From: Pseudomonadota bacterium
GTDB taxonomy: Bacteria > Desulfobacterota > Anaeroferrophillalia > Anaeroferrophillales > Tharpellaceae
Direction: 5' to 3'
NCBI GenBank assembly: GCA_015486505.1
Contig: WFRP01000329.1
Span: 1 to 10,619 of the forward strand
DNA length: 10,619 nt
Shown: positions 1-4,855 of the stretch, piece after piece
Position numbering within the stretch: the stretch's first letter is position 1
Layout: each line of letters begins with the position of its first letter
The notes under the pieces: generated by a model
The model's database searches: none
Told to the model about the DNA's origin: nothing
What the model saw: the letters and a program-made list of their open reading frames with translations, nothing else
Made by a program: the position numbers and the translations under genes

Positions 1-65
1 ATCAGAACATTTTCTGATTATTAAATCTTGTTTTTTGGTGCAGAAAATAACCTGTAAGGTACTAA
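1..65. repeat. Interspersed direct repeat, copy A
   Basis: This stretch matches 4454-4505 in the same orientation. Both begin ATCAGAACATTTTCT and end with AAAATAACCTGTAAGGTACTAA-type sequence that contains the small dyad ACCT-GTA-AGGT (here 50-60). Copy A carries about 13 extra bases after the first 15, and the middle is diverged. It begins at the window edge, so its true left end is unknown. It contains no coding potential that I can support. It could be an intergenic mobile or REP-like repeat, or a shared promoter or leader, since copy B lies just upstream of a phasin gene. Confidence 0.7.
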
Positions 66-116
66 TGGGCTCCCGCTCGCCGGGAAAAACAACGAAATCG
101 TTTCCGCAACCGCTTA

Positions 117-177
117 CGAAAAACCACCCCCGCCCCCTCCAGAAGGTGGGGTGGGTAAAATTTGGCTGAATAGTTAC
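117..177 (-). repeat. Partial inverted copy of TIR element
   Basis: The reverse complement of this segment matches 3441-3502 almost throughout. It starts with GTAACTATTCAGCC and ends with GCGGGGGTGGTTTTTCG. The 11-base end GTAACTATTCA lies at 167-177. The opposite terminal repeat found in the 3440-3518 copy is missing here, because similarity stops at 117. The phaR stop codon (174-176, read on the minus strand) lies inside the terminal repeat, so the element abuts or supplies the 3' end of phaR. Confidence 0.8.
119..154 (-). terminator. Likely rho-independent terminator of phaR
   Basis: On the minus strand, just after the phaR stop, CCACCCC (148-154) can pair with GGGGTGG (124-130) across a G/C-rich loop. 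Five T residues (119-123 on the minus strand) follow immediately. The structure is contained in the repeat element at 117-177, so the element may have provided the terminator. The loop is long (17 nt) and partly self-pairing, so efficiency is uncertain. Confidence 0.45.
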
Positions 178-662
178 TCTTTATTATCTTCTTTATCGCC
201 ATCTTTTTCGTCATCCAAGTTTTGCACAAGGCCGAAAAAATTGCCAAACAATTCCTGGTATAGTTGCGTCCCATCCAGAGATTTATTGGTCAATCCCGAC
301 ATATTTTCAGTCAGTTCAAGCCATTTTTCATACTGGGCGGTAGTCAGAGTTTTATAGCTGATGAAATTTTTTATGCTTTGCTGCAGGTACTTTTCAAAAA
401 AATCAACCAGAAGATTGTCCCCATACTTTATAATGGTATGCAGCAGCGGGGCCGGTAACAGACAATTATTATGCTTGGCTTCCTCAAGGGTAATCTGGGT
501 AAGGATTAAAGAAGTAACATCTTTTTCGCTTTTCACATCAATAACCTCAACGGTCAACCCCGCCCGGATCAAATCGGCGACTTCCTGCAAGGTTACATAT
601 TTGCTGTGATTGGTATTGTAGAGCCTCCTGTTAGGATATTTTTTCAAGACTACTTTTTCCAA
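174..662 (-). CDS. phaR: PHA synthesis transcriptional regulator PhaR
   Basis: This is a 162-residue protein of the PhaR/PHB-accumulation regulator family. The N-terminal block, about residues 5-65, carries the family signature KKYPNRRLYNTNHSKYVTL followed by EVADLIRAGLTVEVIDVKS; this is the conserved DNA-binding and granule-sensing domain. A helical middle part (about 70-145) probably mediates oligomerisation and granule binding, and the last 14 residues are strongly acidic. In well-studied relatives, PhaR represses phasin genes and its own gene, and leaves DNA when it binds nascent PHA. The start is TTG at 660-662: an in-frame TGA lies two codons upstream, no ATG is near, and a strong GGGGAGGG ribosome site sits about 9 bases before it. 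It is divergent from the first phasin gene across a shared control region. The stop lies inside a terminal inverted repeat. Confidence 0.93.
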   Translation of the reverse strand: MEKVVLKKYPNRRLYNTNHSKYVTLQEVADLIRAGLTVEVIDVKSEKDVTSLILTQITLEEAKHNNCLLPAPLLHTIIKYGDNLLVDFFEKYLQQSIKNFISYKTLTTAQYEKWLELTENMSGLTNKSLDGTQLYQELFGNFFGLVQNLDDEKDGDKEDNKE

Positions 663-696
663 ACGTCAATCCCTCCCCTTAACTCAAAACAAATTA

Positions 697-705
697 TGCA
701 ATGCA
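697..705. promoter_or_regulatory. Candidate PhaR operator, phaR side
   Basis: TGC-AAT-GCA is a dyad of the TGC-N3-GCA type, 35 bases upstream of the phaR start codon. Characterised PhaR proteins bind TGC-rich sites described as CTGC-N3/4-GCAG, so this could serve autoregulation. The half-sites are short and the flanking C and G of that consensus are absent. Support comes from a second dyad with the same spacing at 830-838. Confidence 0.35.
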
Positions 706-829
706 CAAAAAGATGAGTCTTTTTTAAGAAAAATTCCTATCGAATATTGGTTCAATGTAATATAACATCATAACATAACTTAAAAAAATATAATTTACAA
801 GTTAAAAAAGATTTATTGAATTTTTTGTG

Positions 830-838
830 TGCGACGCA
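830..838. promoter_or_regulatory. Candidate PhaR operator, phasin side
   Basis: TGC-GAC-GCA is a perfect 9-bp dyad, again TGC-N3-GCA, ending 9 bases before the -35 box of the phasin promoter (848-853). Its position in the -44 to -54 zone would allow a bound repressor to block RNA polymerase or the A/T-rich upstream element. The assignment to PhaR rests on the adjacent phaR gene and the known TGC-rich preference of the family. Confidence 0.4.
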
Positions 839-847
839 ACATTTTTC

Positions 848-876
848 TTGACAGCTTCATTGAGGGGGTGTATAAG
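848..876 (+). promoter_or_regulatory. Strong sigma70-type promoter for phasin unit
   Basis: A perfect -35 box TTGACA (848-853), exactly 17 bases of spacer, and a -10 box TATAAG (871-876) make this the clearest promoter in the window. A-tract and T-tract-rich DNA at about 780-830 may act as an UP element. Transcription would start near 883, giving a leader of about 140 nt before the phasin ATG at 1025. High phasin expression is typical of PHA producers, which agrees with a near-consensus promoter. Confidence 0.75.
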
Positions 877-880
877 GGGC

Positions 881-897
881 GCACATTACGACTGTGC
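881..897. promoter_or_regulatory. Inverted repeat at the phasin start site
   Basis: GCACA (881-885) and TGTGC (893-897) form a 5-bp dyad with a 7-base spacer, overlapping the predicted transcription start (about 883). The arms are again TGC/GCA-rich. This is a plausible repressor site, possibly a further PhaR contact, because binding here would block promoter clearance. The arms are short, so chance occurrence is possible. Confidence 0.35.
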
Positions 898-911
898 AAC
901 AAAAGCTTCGA

Positions 912-954
912 CCTGAAAATGTAATTACAGATTACATTGATGACATTTTTCAGG
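912..954 (+). promoter_or_regulatory. Hairpin in the phasin mRNA leader
   Basis: CCTGAAAATGT (912-922) pairs with ACATTTTTCAGG (943-954) with a single bulged base, giving an 11-bp stem around a 20-nt loop. The alternative pairing TGTAAT (920-925) with ATTACA (931-936) excludes the top of the main stem, and TGTAATTACA (920-929) is itself a perfect palindrome. This may stabilise the mRNA or be a regulatory structure. No known riboswitch class was recognised. Confidence 0.4.
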
Positions 955-974
955 AACAGATTATGTACCAAAGA

Positions 975-1005
975 ACAAACCAACCCAAAACAAACCAACT
1001 CAAAA
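975..1005 (+). repeat. Tandem 15-bp G-free leader repeat
   Basis: The unit ACAAACCAACYCAAA occurs twice in tandem (starting at 975 and 990) with one C/T difference. Between 975 and 1010 the non-template strand has no G, so the mRNA there should be unstructured just before the ribosome site AAGGAG (1012-1017). Possible roles are a ribosome-standby region or a small-RNA/Hfq landing zone; both are inference. Confidence 0.6.
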
Positions 1006-1024
1006 CAAATGAAGGAGAAAAAAA

Positions 1025-1276
1025 ATGGATCAGAAACAGATGATGAAACAGATGCTGGAAATGAACAAAATGGCATGTGACAACGCTTTTCAGGGTATCG
1101 TAACCATTCAGGAGCAGACCCAGGCAATGACCAACAAACTTGTTGAACAGGCGGCCTGGCTTCCCGAAGAAGGGAAAAAGGCCATTGATGAGTGGCTGGG
1201 TGCCTACAAGAAGGGTCGCGAAGATTTCAAAAATTTGATTGACACCGCTTTTGCCAACGTTATGAAAAGTTTCTAG
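1025..1276 (+). CDS. Short phasin-family granule protein
   Basis: This 83-residue protein is probably all-helical, soluble and rich in Met, Gln and Lys, with amphipathic heptad-like spacing (MDQKQMMKQMLEMNKMACDN...). It resembles phasins, the amphipathic proteins that coat PHA granules and limit their coalescence. The C-terminal half contains DEWL, then a Lys/Arg-rich segment, DFKNLID and a final Phe. The second small protein at 4554-4814 shares the DEWL-xxxx-K-x-x-x-D/N-x-x-K-L/N pattern. Phasins are usually 110-190 residues, so this is unusually short. ATG follows AAGGAG by 7 bases, and a near-consensus promoter and candidate PhaR sites lie upstream, as expected for the main PhaR target. 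The family call comes from helical character and context rather than a diagnostic motif. Confidence 0.75.
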   Translation: MDQKQMMKQMLEMNKMACDNAFQGIVTIQEQTQAMTNKLVEQAAWLPEEGKKAIDEWLGAYKKGREDFKNLIDTAFANVMKSF

Positions 1277-1316
1277 GAAAGAAAAGGTTTTCACACTGTC
1301 CGCTTTTATGACTGTG

Positions 1317-1385
1317 AGCGGTGTGCTTCATCAAGAAAGCCGGATCCTGCGGATATCGGCCCCGGTGAACGGCACACCGCTTTTT
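1317..1385 (+). terminator. Branched terminator or attenuator after phasin
   Basis: AGCGGTGTGC (1317-1326) and GCACACCGCT (1372-1381) form a perfect 10-bp stem ending in a run of five T (1381-1385). The 45-nt interior can fold into its own hairpin, with GCCG-g-ATCC (1339-1347) pairing GGAT-at-CGGC (1351-1360). Lying between an abundant structural protein gene and an enzyme gene, it probably lets only part of transcription continue into the PhaC-like gene. Confidence 0.55.
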
Positions 1386-1459
1386 CTCTATGGGCGGATG
1401 ACGAAATTTGCAAAATGGTTTCCCGGTGGTAATCGGTTTAAGGTAAGGAGAGTTTTTGA

Positions 1460-3424
1460 ATGGAAATGAATAAATGTGAGCCGAAAGCAGCCAACGCGAT
1501 GCTGGATCAGATGTATAATCAATTGCTTGATTATCTTCAGCAGCAATCCGAGCTGCAGGCCAAGCTGTACACACTCTACTCGGGTTCACAGGAATCCGCG
1601 GCGTCTTTCAGTAAAGGTATGGCCAACTACCTGGAAAAATTTGCGGAACCGCAGAAATATGCCATCCAGAGTTTTCTTGATGTTCAGCGGCAAAAGGCTG
1701 AAACGCCCCCTTCACTGGAGGATTTTAAGGATTTTTCCGACCTGCTGAAATTTAATTTTGACTTGGCCGGGAAAGCGTTCCAAAGTACCCTTACAAGTAT
1801 GACGGAATTTCATATGCGGTCCCTGGGTCGAGCTTTGAATGCCGCTCTGGCAACCATAAGCGAAAGCGGCGATGACGAGGATTTCTTTGAGTTTGCGCGT
1901 AAACAGACAAAATTGCTTGAATCAGTTGTCTGTGAGTACCCCCAGGCCATTCGCGACATTAAAGCTGAATACGGCTTCCACTTCGAGCAGCCGGGTTTTG
2001 AAAAAGTGGCGGAAACGGATCATTTTTTCCTCTATCAGGTCCTGCCCTCGGACAAAGCTGTATCCGTAAGGAAAAACGGCAAGCCGGTACTTCTGATCCC
2101 TCCCTATGTGCTGGGCGAGAACATCCTCTGCTTTCTTCCCGGTGAGCAGAAAAGCTATGCCCATGCCTACGCCAATCAGGGGGTGCCCACATATATAAGA
2201 GTGGTCAAAGATATTGCCGTAACTCCTGCCGTGCAAGATATGACCGGTGAGGACGATGTGCGGGATACCAAAACTTTTTGTGAGAAAATAAAGGCTGTCC
2301 ATGGTCAACCGCTGACGTTGAACGGTTACTGCCAGGGTGGTTTTTTCGCGACCCTGGCCCTGCTCTCGGGAGAACTGGACAATTTGGCCGATACCCTGAT
2401 AACCTGTGTTTCTCCCCTGGACGGAACCCGCAGTATCGCCCTGGCGGAATTCATGCAGAATATTCCCGATAAGTTTACGGAACTGGGCTACGCCGTCAAG
2501 AAACTGCCCAACGGCAAACCGGTGGTGAACGGCAAAATCATGAGCTGGGTATACAAGCTGAAGAGCATCGAAACCGAAGCCCCACTGGTAAATTTCTATC
2601 GTGACCTGTCGATGTTTGAGAAATTTATGGATAGCGGTAAACAGGTGGGCAAAACGGCCCTGGCTATCAACTACTGGCTGCTTTACGACCAGGTTGATAT
2701 GCCGGTGGAGATCACCAAAATCAGTTTCGATTCCTATGCCGTTCCCGTCGACAAAGAAGGTACGCTACCCATCCGGCTTTTTGACCGTCCGCTTAATTTC
2801 AAGCGGTTGACGGAAAAAAATATTAACGTGTTGATCTGCATTGCCGCAAGTGATGATCTGGTTGACCGCGATGCCGCTTTAGCCGCCTGTGATTATATCG
2901 ACGCGGAAGTAACGGTTTTCCCGAAAGGGCATGCGGCGATTGCCACATCCTGGGCTCATCCGGAATCAGCCTGCGCCCTGCATACGACATTCGGCGATAA
3001 TTATCGGGGCCCGGTTCGTTTTCACCTGGATCTGGAAGCCCAACAGAACCAGGCGGCCGCGACGGCAAAAACGGCAGGTTCAGCGGCAGTAAAAAAGGCA
3101 ACCGCCCCGGAGAAAACATCCGCAAAAAAGCCGGCGGCAAAGCCGGTTACAAAAGCCAAGGTCGCGACAAAACCGGAAGTTGCTGTTACAAAACCGGAAA
3201 CGGCCGCAAAACCCCGGGCAGCCAAACCGCAATCAGCGAAAAAAGTTAAAACCGTTGCGGCTGCGGCAACAAAAGCCCCGGTTGCGAAACCTGAAACCGC
3301 AAAGGTTGCCGCGACTCAGGCCTCAAGCCGGAAACCCGCCCCGGTCAAGGCCGGAACGACCAAAAAGGTGAAAACAAGCCCGAATGAAGCGGCCAAACCG
3401 GTTAGTGCCAACAACAAAAAGTAG
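1460..3424 (+). CDS. PhaC-like enzyme with histone-H1-like tail
   Basis: This 654-residue protein has three parts. Residues 1-135 are a Gln/Leu-rich, probably helical segment reminiscent of phasins. Residues about 180-525 are a PhaC-like alpha/beta hydrolase domain. It has PVLLIPPYVLGEN (209-221), the nucleophile box GYCQGG (289-294, Cys291), a likely catalytic Asp466 in AASDDLVDRD, and His491 in PKGHAAI. The canonical synthase signatures YWN-D-T, DHI and GHIAGVINPP are absent. Residues about 527-654 are a low-complexity tail: of 128 residues about 27 are Lys and 36 Ala, there are nine KP dipeptides, five Glu and no Asp. Such tails bind DNA in histone H1-like proteins and in the Pseudomonas phasin PhaF. 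The ATG has AAGGAG 9 bases upstream. Function could be polymer synthesis, thiolysis/depolymerisation, or a scaffold tying granules to the nucleoid. The PhaC relationship is firm; the activity is not. Confidence 0.8.
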   Translation: MEMNKCEPKAANAMLDQMYNQLLDYLQQQSELQAKLYTLYSGSQESAASFSKGMANYLEKFAEPQKYAIQSFLDVQRQKAETPPSLEDFKDFSDLLKFNFDLAGKAFQSTLTSMTEFHMRSLGRALNAALATISESGDDEDFFEFARKQTKLLESVVCEYPQAIRDIKAEYGFHFEQPGFEKVAETDHFFLYQVLPSDKAVSVRKNGKPVLLIPPYVLGENILCFLPGEQKSYAHAYANQGVPTYIRVVKDIAVTPAVQDMTGEDDVRDTKTFCEKIKAVHGQPLTLNGYCQGGFFATLALLSGELDNLADTLITCVSPLDGTRSIALAEFMQNIPDKFTELGYAVKKLPNGKPVVNGKIMSWVYKLKSIETEAPLVNFYRDLSMFEKFMDSGKQVGKTALAINYWLLYDQVDMPVEITKISFDSYAVPVDKEGTLPIRLFDRPLNFKRLTEKNINVLICIAASDDLVDRDAALAACDYIDAEVTVFPKGHAAIATSWAHPESACALHTTFGDNYRGPVRFHLDLEAQQNQAAATAKTAGSAAVKKATAPEKTSAKKPAAKPVTKAKVATKPEVAVTKPETAAKPRAAKPQSAKKVKTVAAAATKAPVAKPETAKVAATQASSRKPAPVKAGTTKKVKTSPNEAAKPVSANNKK

Positions 3425-3439
3425 AGTTGATAAATAATT

Positions 3440-3518
3440 TGTAACTATTCAGCCGAATTTTAACTTTCCTCCTTCTGGAGAGAGGGCGGGGGTGGTTTTT
3501 CGAAGTTGAATAGTTACA
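3440..3518. mobile_element. 79-bp MITE-like element with 12-bp TIRs
   Basis: Perfect 12-bp terminal inverted repeats, TGTAACTATTCA (3440-3451) and TGAATAGTTACA (3507-3518), bound a short non-coding G/C-rich core. The core includes the small hairpin CTCC-TTCT-GGAG and GCGGGGGTGGTTTTTCG. An inverted partial copy lies at 117-177. No clear flanking target duplication was identified. It fills the gap between the PhaC-like gene and the SDR and may add weak termination. A non-autonomous element mobilised by a transposase elsewhere is the likely explanation. Confidence 0.7.
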
Positions 3519-3565
3519 TTAATTTTAATCGGGGATCCGCCTGTGACCCCCGAGGGAGGAAGACA

Positions 3566-4360
3566 ATGCTTGAGATAAAAGATTCGGTCGCCGTTATTAC
3601 CGGCGGTGGCCGCGGCATCGGCGCAACCCTGGCAACCCACTGGGTCAAACGGGGGGGGAAAGTCGTTATTTTCGATATGGCGGCGGACTGTCTGGAAAAA
3701 ACCAAAGCAGAGCTTGAGTCATTGGGCGGAGAGGTTACGACTGTAGTTGGTGATGTCACCAAAGAAAAAGATTGTACCCGGCTGGCCGTAACCGCAATCG
3801 AAAAATACGGCAAGATCAACCTGGTGGCGCCCTTTGCCGGAATTACCAAGGATGGTTTTATGGTCTCCACCGACCGCCAGACGGGTAAGGTGAAGAGCAA
3901 AATGTCGCTGGAAAATTTCCAGTCGGTTCTGGACGTTAATCTGACCGGGGTTTTTCTGACCGTCCGCGAATGTACCGAGCAGATGATCAACCATGACTGT
4001 CGCGGTCTTATCTGCCTGGTCTCCTCTATCGGCTCATTGGGAACCGCCGGACAAATCAATTATTCATCATCTAAAGCCGCGATGTCGGTTATCCCTAAAG
4101 TTATGACCGCCGCTTTCTTTCGCCAGGGCTTATCCCATCGCCTGCGCTGTGTGGCCATTGCTCCGGGCTATACCGGGACTGATATGGTCAAGGGAATGGA
4201 TGAGCATGTGCTGGACAAAGTTTTAAGCCAGGTCCCGATCGGACGGCTGATTGAGCCGGAAGAAGTAACCTCGCTGGTCGGTGAACTTTACCGCAATGAA
4301 GCCTGTTCCGGGGATGTTTACTTTATCCATGGCGGCCTCAGACTGGGCTCCCGGGGTTAA
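3566..4360 (+). CDS. SDR oxidoreductase, FabG/PhaB-like, probably NADH-type
   Basis: This is a 264-residue classical short-chain dehydrogenase/reductase. The nucleotide-binding TGGGRGIG is at 12-19; the active site has Asn125 (DVNLTG), Ser154 (LVSS), Tyr166 and Lys170 (YSSSK); PGYTGTDM follows at 200-207. Asp37 after the second strand (VIFDMA) usually selects NAD(H) over NADP(H). The NNAG structural motif is replaced by PFAG (89-92), and an insertion at about 102-111 before KMSLENF lengthens the substrate region. In this context it may act on 3-hydroxyacyl-CoA or 3-hydroxybutyrate, for example in turnover of polymer products; the substrate is inferred. ATG at 3566 is chosen because GGGAGGA lies 5 bases upstream and family alignment begins there. 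A longer in-frame TTG start at 3506 falls inside the mobile element. Confidence 0.85.
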   Translation: MLEIKDSVAVITGGGRGIGATLATHWVKRGGKVVIFDMAADCLEKTKAELESLGGEVTTVVGDVTKEKDCTRLAVTAIEKYGKINLVAPFAGITKDGFMVSTDRQTGKVKSKMSLENFQSVLDVNLTGVFLTVRECTEQMINHDCRGLICLVSSIGSLGTAGQINYSSSKAAMSVIPKVMTAAFFRQGLSHRLRCVAIAPGYTGTDMVKGMDEHVLDKVLSQVPIGRLIEPEEVTSLVGELYRNEACSGDVYFIHGGLRLGSRG

Positions 4361-4367
4361 AAACAAG

Positions 4368-4392
4368 CTAATGCGGGAACAAATCCCGCAAC
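4368..4392. repeat. 25-bp palindromic repeat, copy 1
   Basis: The core GCGGGAACAAATCCCGC (4373-4389) folds into a 6-bp stem with a 5-nt loop, 12 bases after the start of the SDR stop codon region. The identical 25-bp sequence recurs at 10584-10608. It looks like a REP-type palindrome. It lacks a T-run on either strand, so it is not a convincing intrinsic terminator, though it may protect the SDR mRNA 3' end. Confidence 0.75.
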
Positions 4393-4453
4393 TCAAAAGA
4401 AAGTTACTGGCCCGCACCCAAGGGCAATCCGCTGGTCGCAAATAAGTACTCTT

Positions 4454-4505
4454 ATCAGAACATTTTCTTGTTTTTTCAAACCGAAAATAACCTGTAAGGT
4501 ACTAA
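4454..4505. repeat. Interspersed direct repeat, copy B
   Basis: This matches 1-65 in the same orientation and lacks about 13 bases present there. The right-hand block from the run of T through GTACTAA is the best conserved and holds the dyad ACCT-GTA-AGGT (4490-4500). It ends 48 bases before the second phasin ATG, so it may have contributed a promoter to that gene. I could not identify convincing -35/-10 boxes in it. Confidence 0.7.
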
Positions 4506-4553
4506 CCTCACCTTTGACAAGCAAACGGATCAACGATAAACAGGAGATAAAGC

Positions 4554-4814
4554 ATGGTACCTAAAGAAATGCTTACAATGGCAAAAACTTACTACAACAC
4601 CGCATTCGATAACTTTGATTTGTTCCAGAAAAACAATGAACAGATGTTAAAGATATTCATGAATCAGCATTATGATATGAACAGTGATTTTATGAAGCAG
4701 TTTGATGAGTGGCTGGTCAACAGCCGCAAGAGCTACAATGACTACCGCAAACTGGTTCTCGACGGTCTGGATTATCTGGCCGACACCACGGAAAAAAACA
4801 TCACGGAAAAGTAA
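4554..4814 (+). CDS. Second short phasin-family protein
   Basis: This 86-residue soluble, helical protein is rich in Met, Asn, Lys and Asp and has no signal peptide. The segment FDEWLVNSRKSYNDYRKLVLDGLDYL resembles AIDEWLGAYKKGREDFKNLIDTAF-type sequence of the first small phasin, so the two are probably paralogues. The likely role is coating or modulating PHA granules. ATG at 4554 has AGGAG (4542-4546) 7 bases upstream. It is separated from the SDR by 193 bases of repeats, so it probably has its own promoter. It converges on the minus-strand phaC operon, with only 22 bases between the two stop codons. Like the first phasin it is well below normal family length; the call rests on paralogy and context. 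Confidence 0.7.
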   Translation: MVPKEMLTMAKTYYNTAFDNFDLFQKNNEQMLKIFMNQHYDMNSDFMKQFDEWLVNSRKSYNDYRKLVLDGLDYLADTTEKNITEK

Positions 4815-4820
4815 GCATCT

Positions 4821-4855
4821 GAACCGGGGACGGGCTTCATTCCCGCCCCCGGTTC
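4821..4855. terminator. Bidirectional hairpin between converging genes
   Basis: GAACCGGGG (4821-4829) pairs with CCCCGGTTC (4847-4855). After one mismatch, CGGG (4831-4834) pairs with CCCG (4842-4845) around a 7-nt loop. TTATT follows on the plus strand. Its position directly after the second phasin fits a terminator. The right arm lies within the last codons of the downstream phaC on the minus strand, so that gene's stop codon sits in the loop. Confidence 0.6.

Noticed and set aside
663..1024. Riboswitch or small protein gene in the phaR/phasin intergenic region
   Set aside because: No known aptamer pattern and no convincing start with ribosome site other than the phasin; the region is explained by promoter, dyads and leader structures.
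1460..3424. Naming the PhaC-like protein a PHB depolymerase (PhaZ)
   Set aside because: The GYCQGG box and the LLIPP block are PhaC-like. Depolymerase activity is possible but cannot be assigned from sequence, so no symbol is given.
3506..3565. Longer in-frame start (TTG at 3506) for the plus-strand SDR
   Set aside because: It lies inside the terminal repeat of the mobile element, adds 20 residues with no family match, and the ATG at 3566 has a strong ribosome site.
3514..4059. 181-codon open frame on the minus strand opposite the SDR
   Set aside because: Antisense shadow of a clear SDR with all catalytic motifs; no ribosome site or family similarity seen.
4368..4392. Hairpin after the SDR as an intrinsic terminator
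   Set aside because: No T-run follows on either strand and the identical sequence occurs upstream of lptF, so a REP-like repeat explains it better.
4514..4542. TTGACA at 4514-4519 as a promoter for the second phasin
   Set aside because: With 17-base spacing the -10 would be TAAACA and overlap the ribosome site, leaving almost no leader; probably coincidental.
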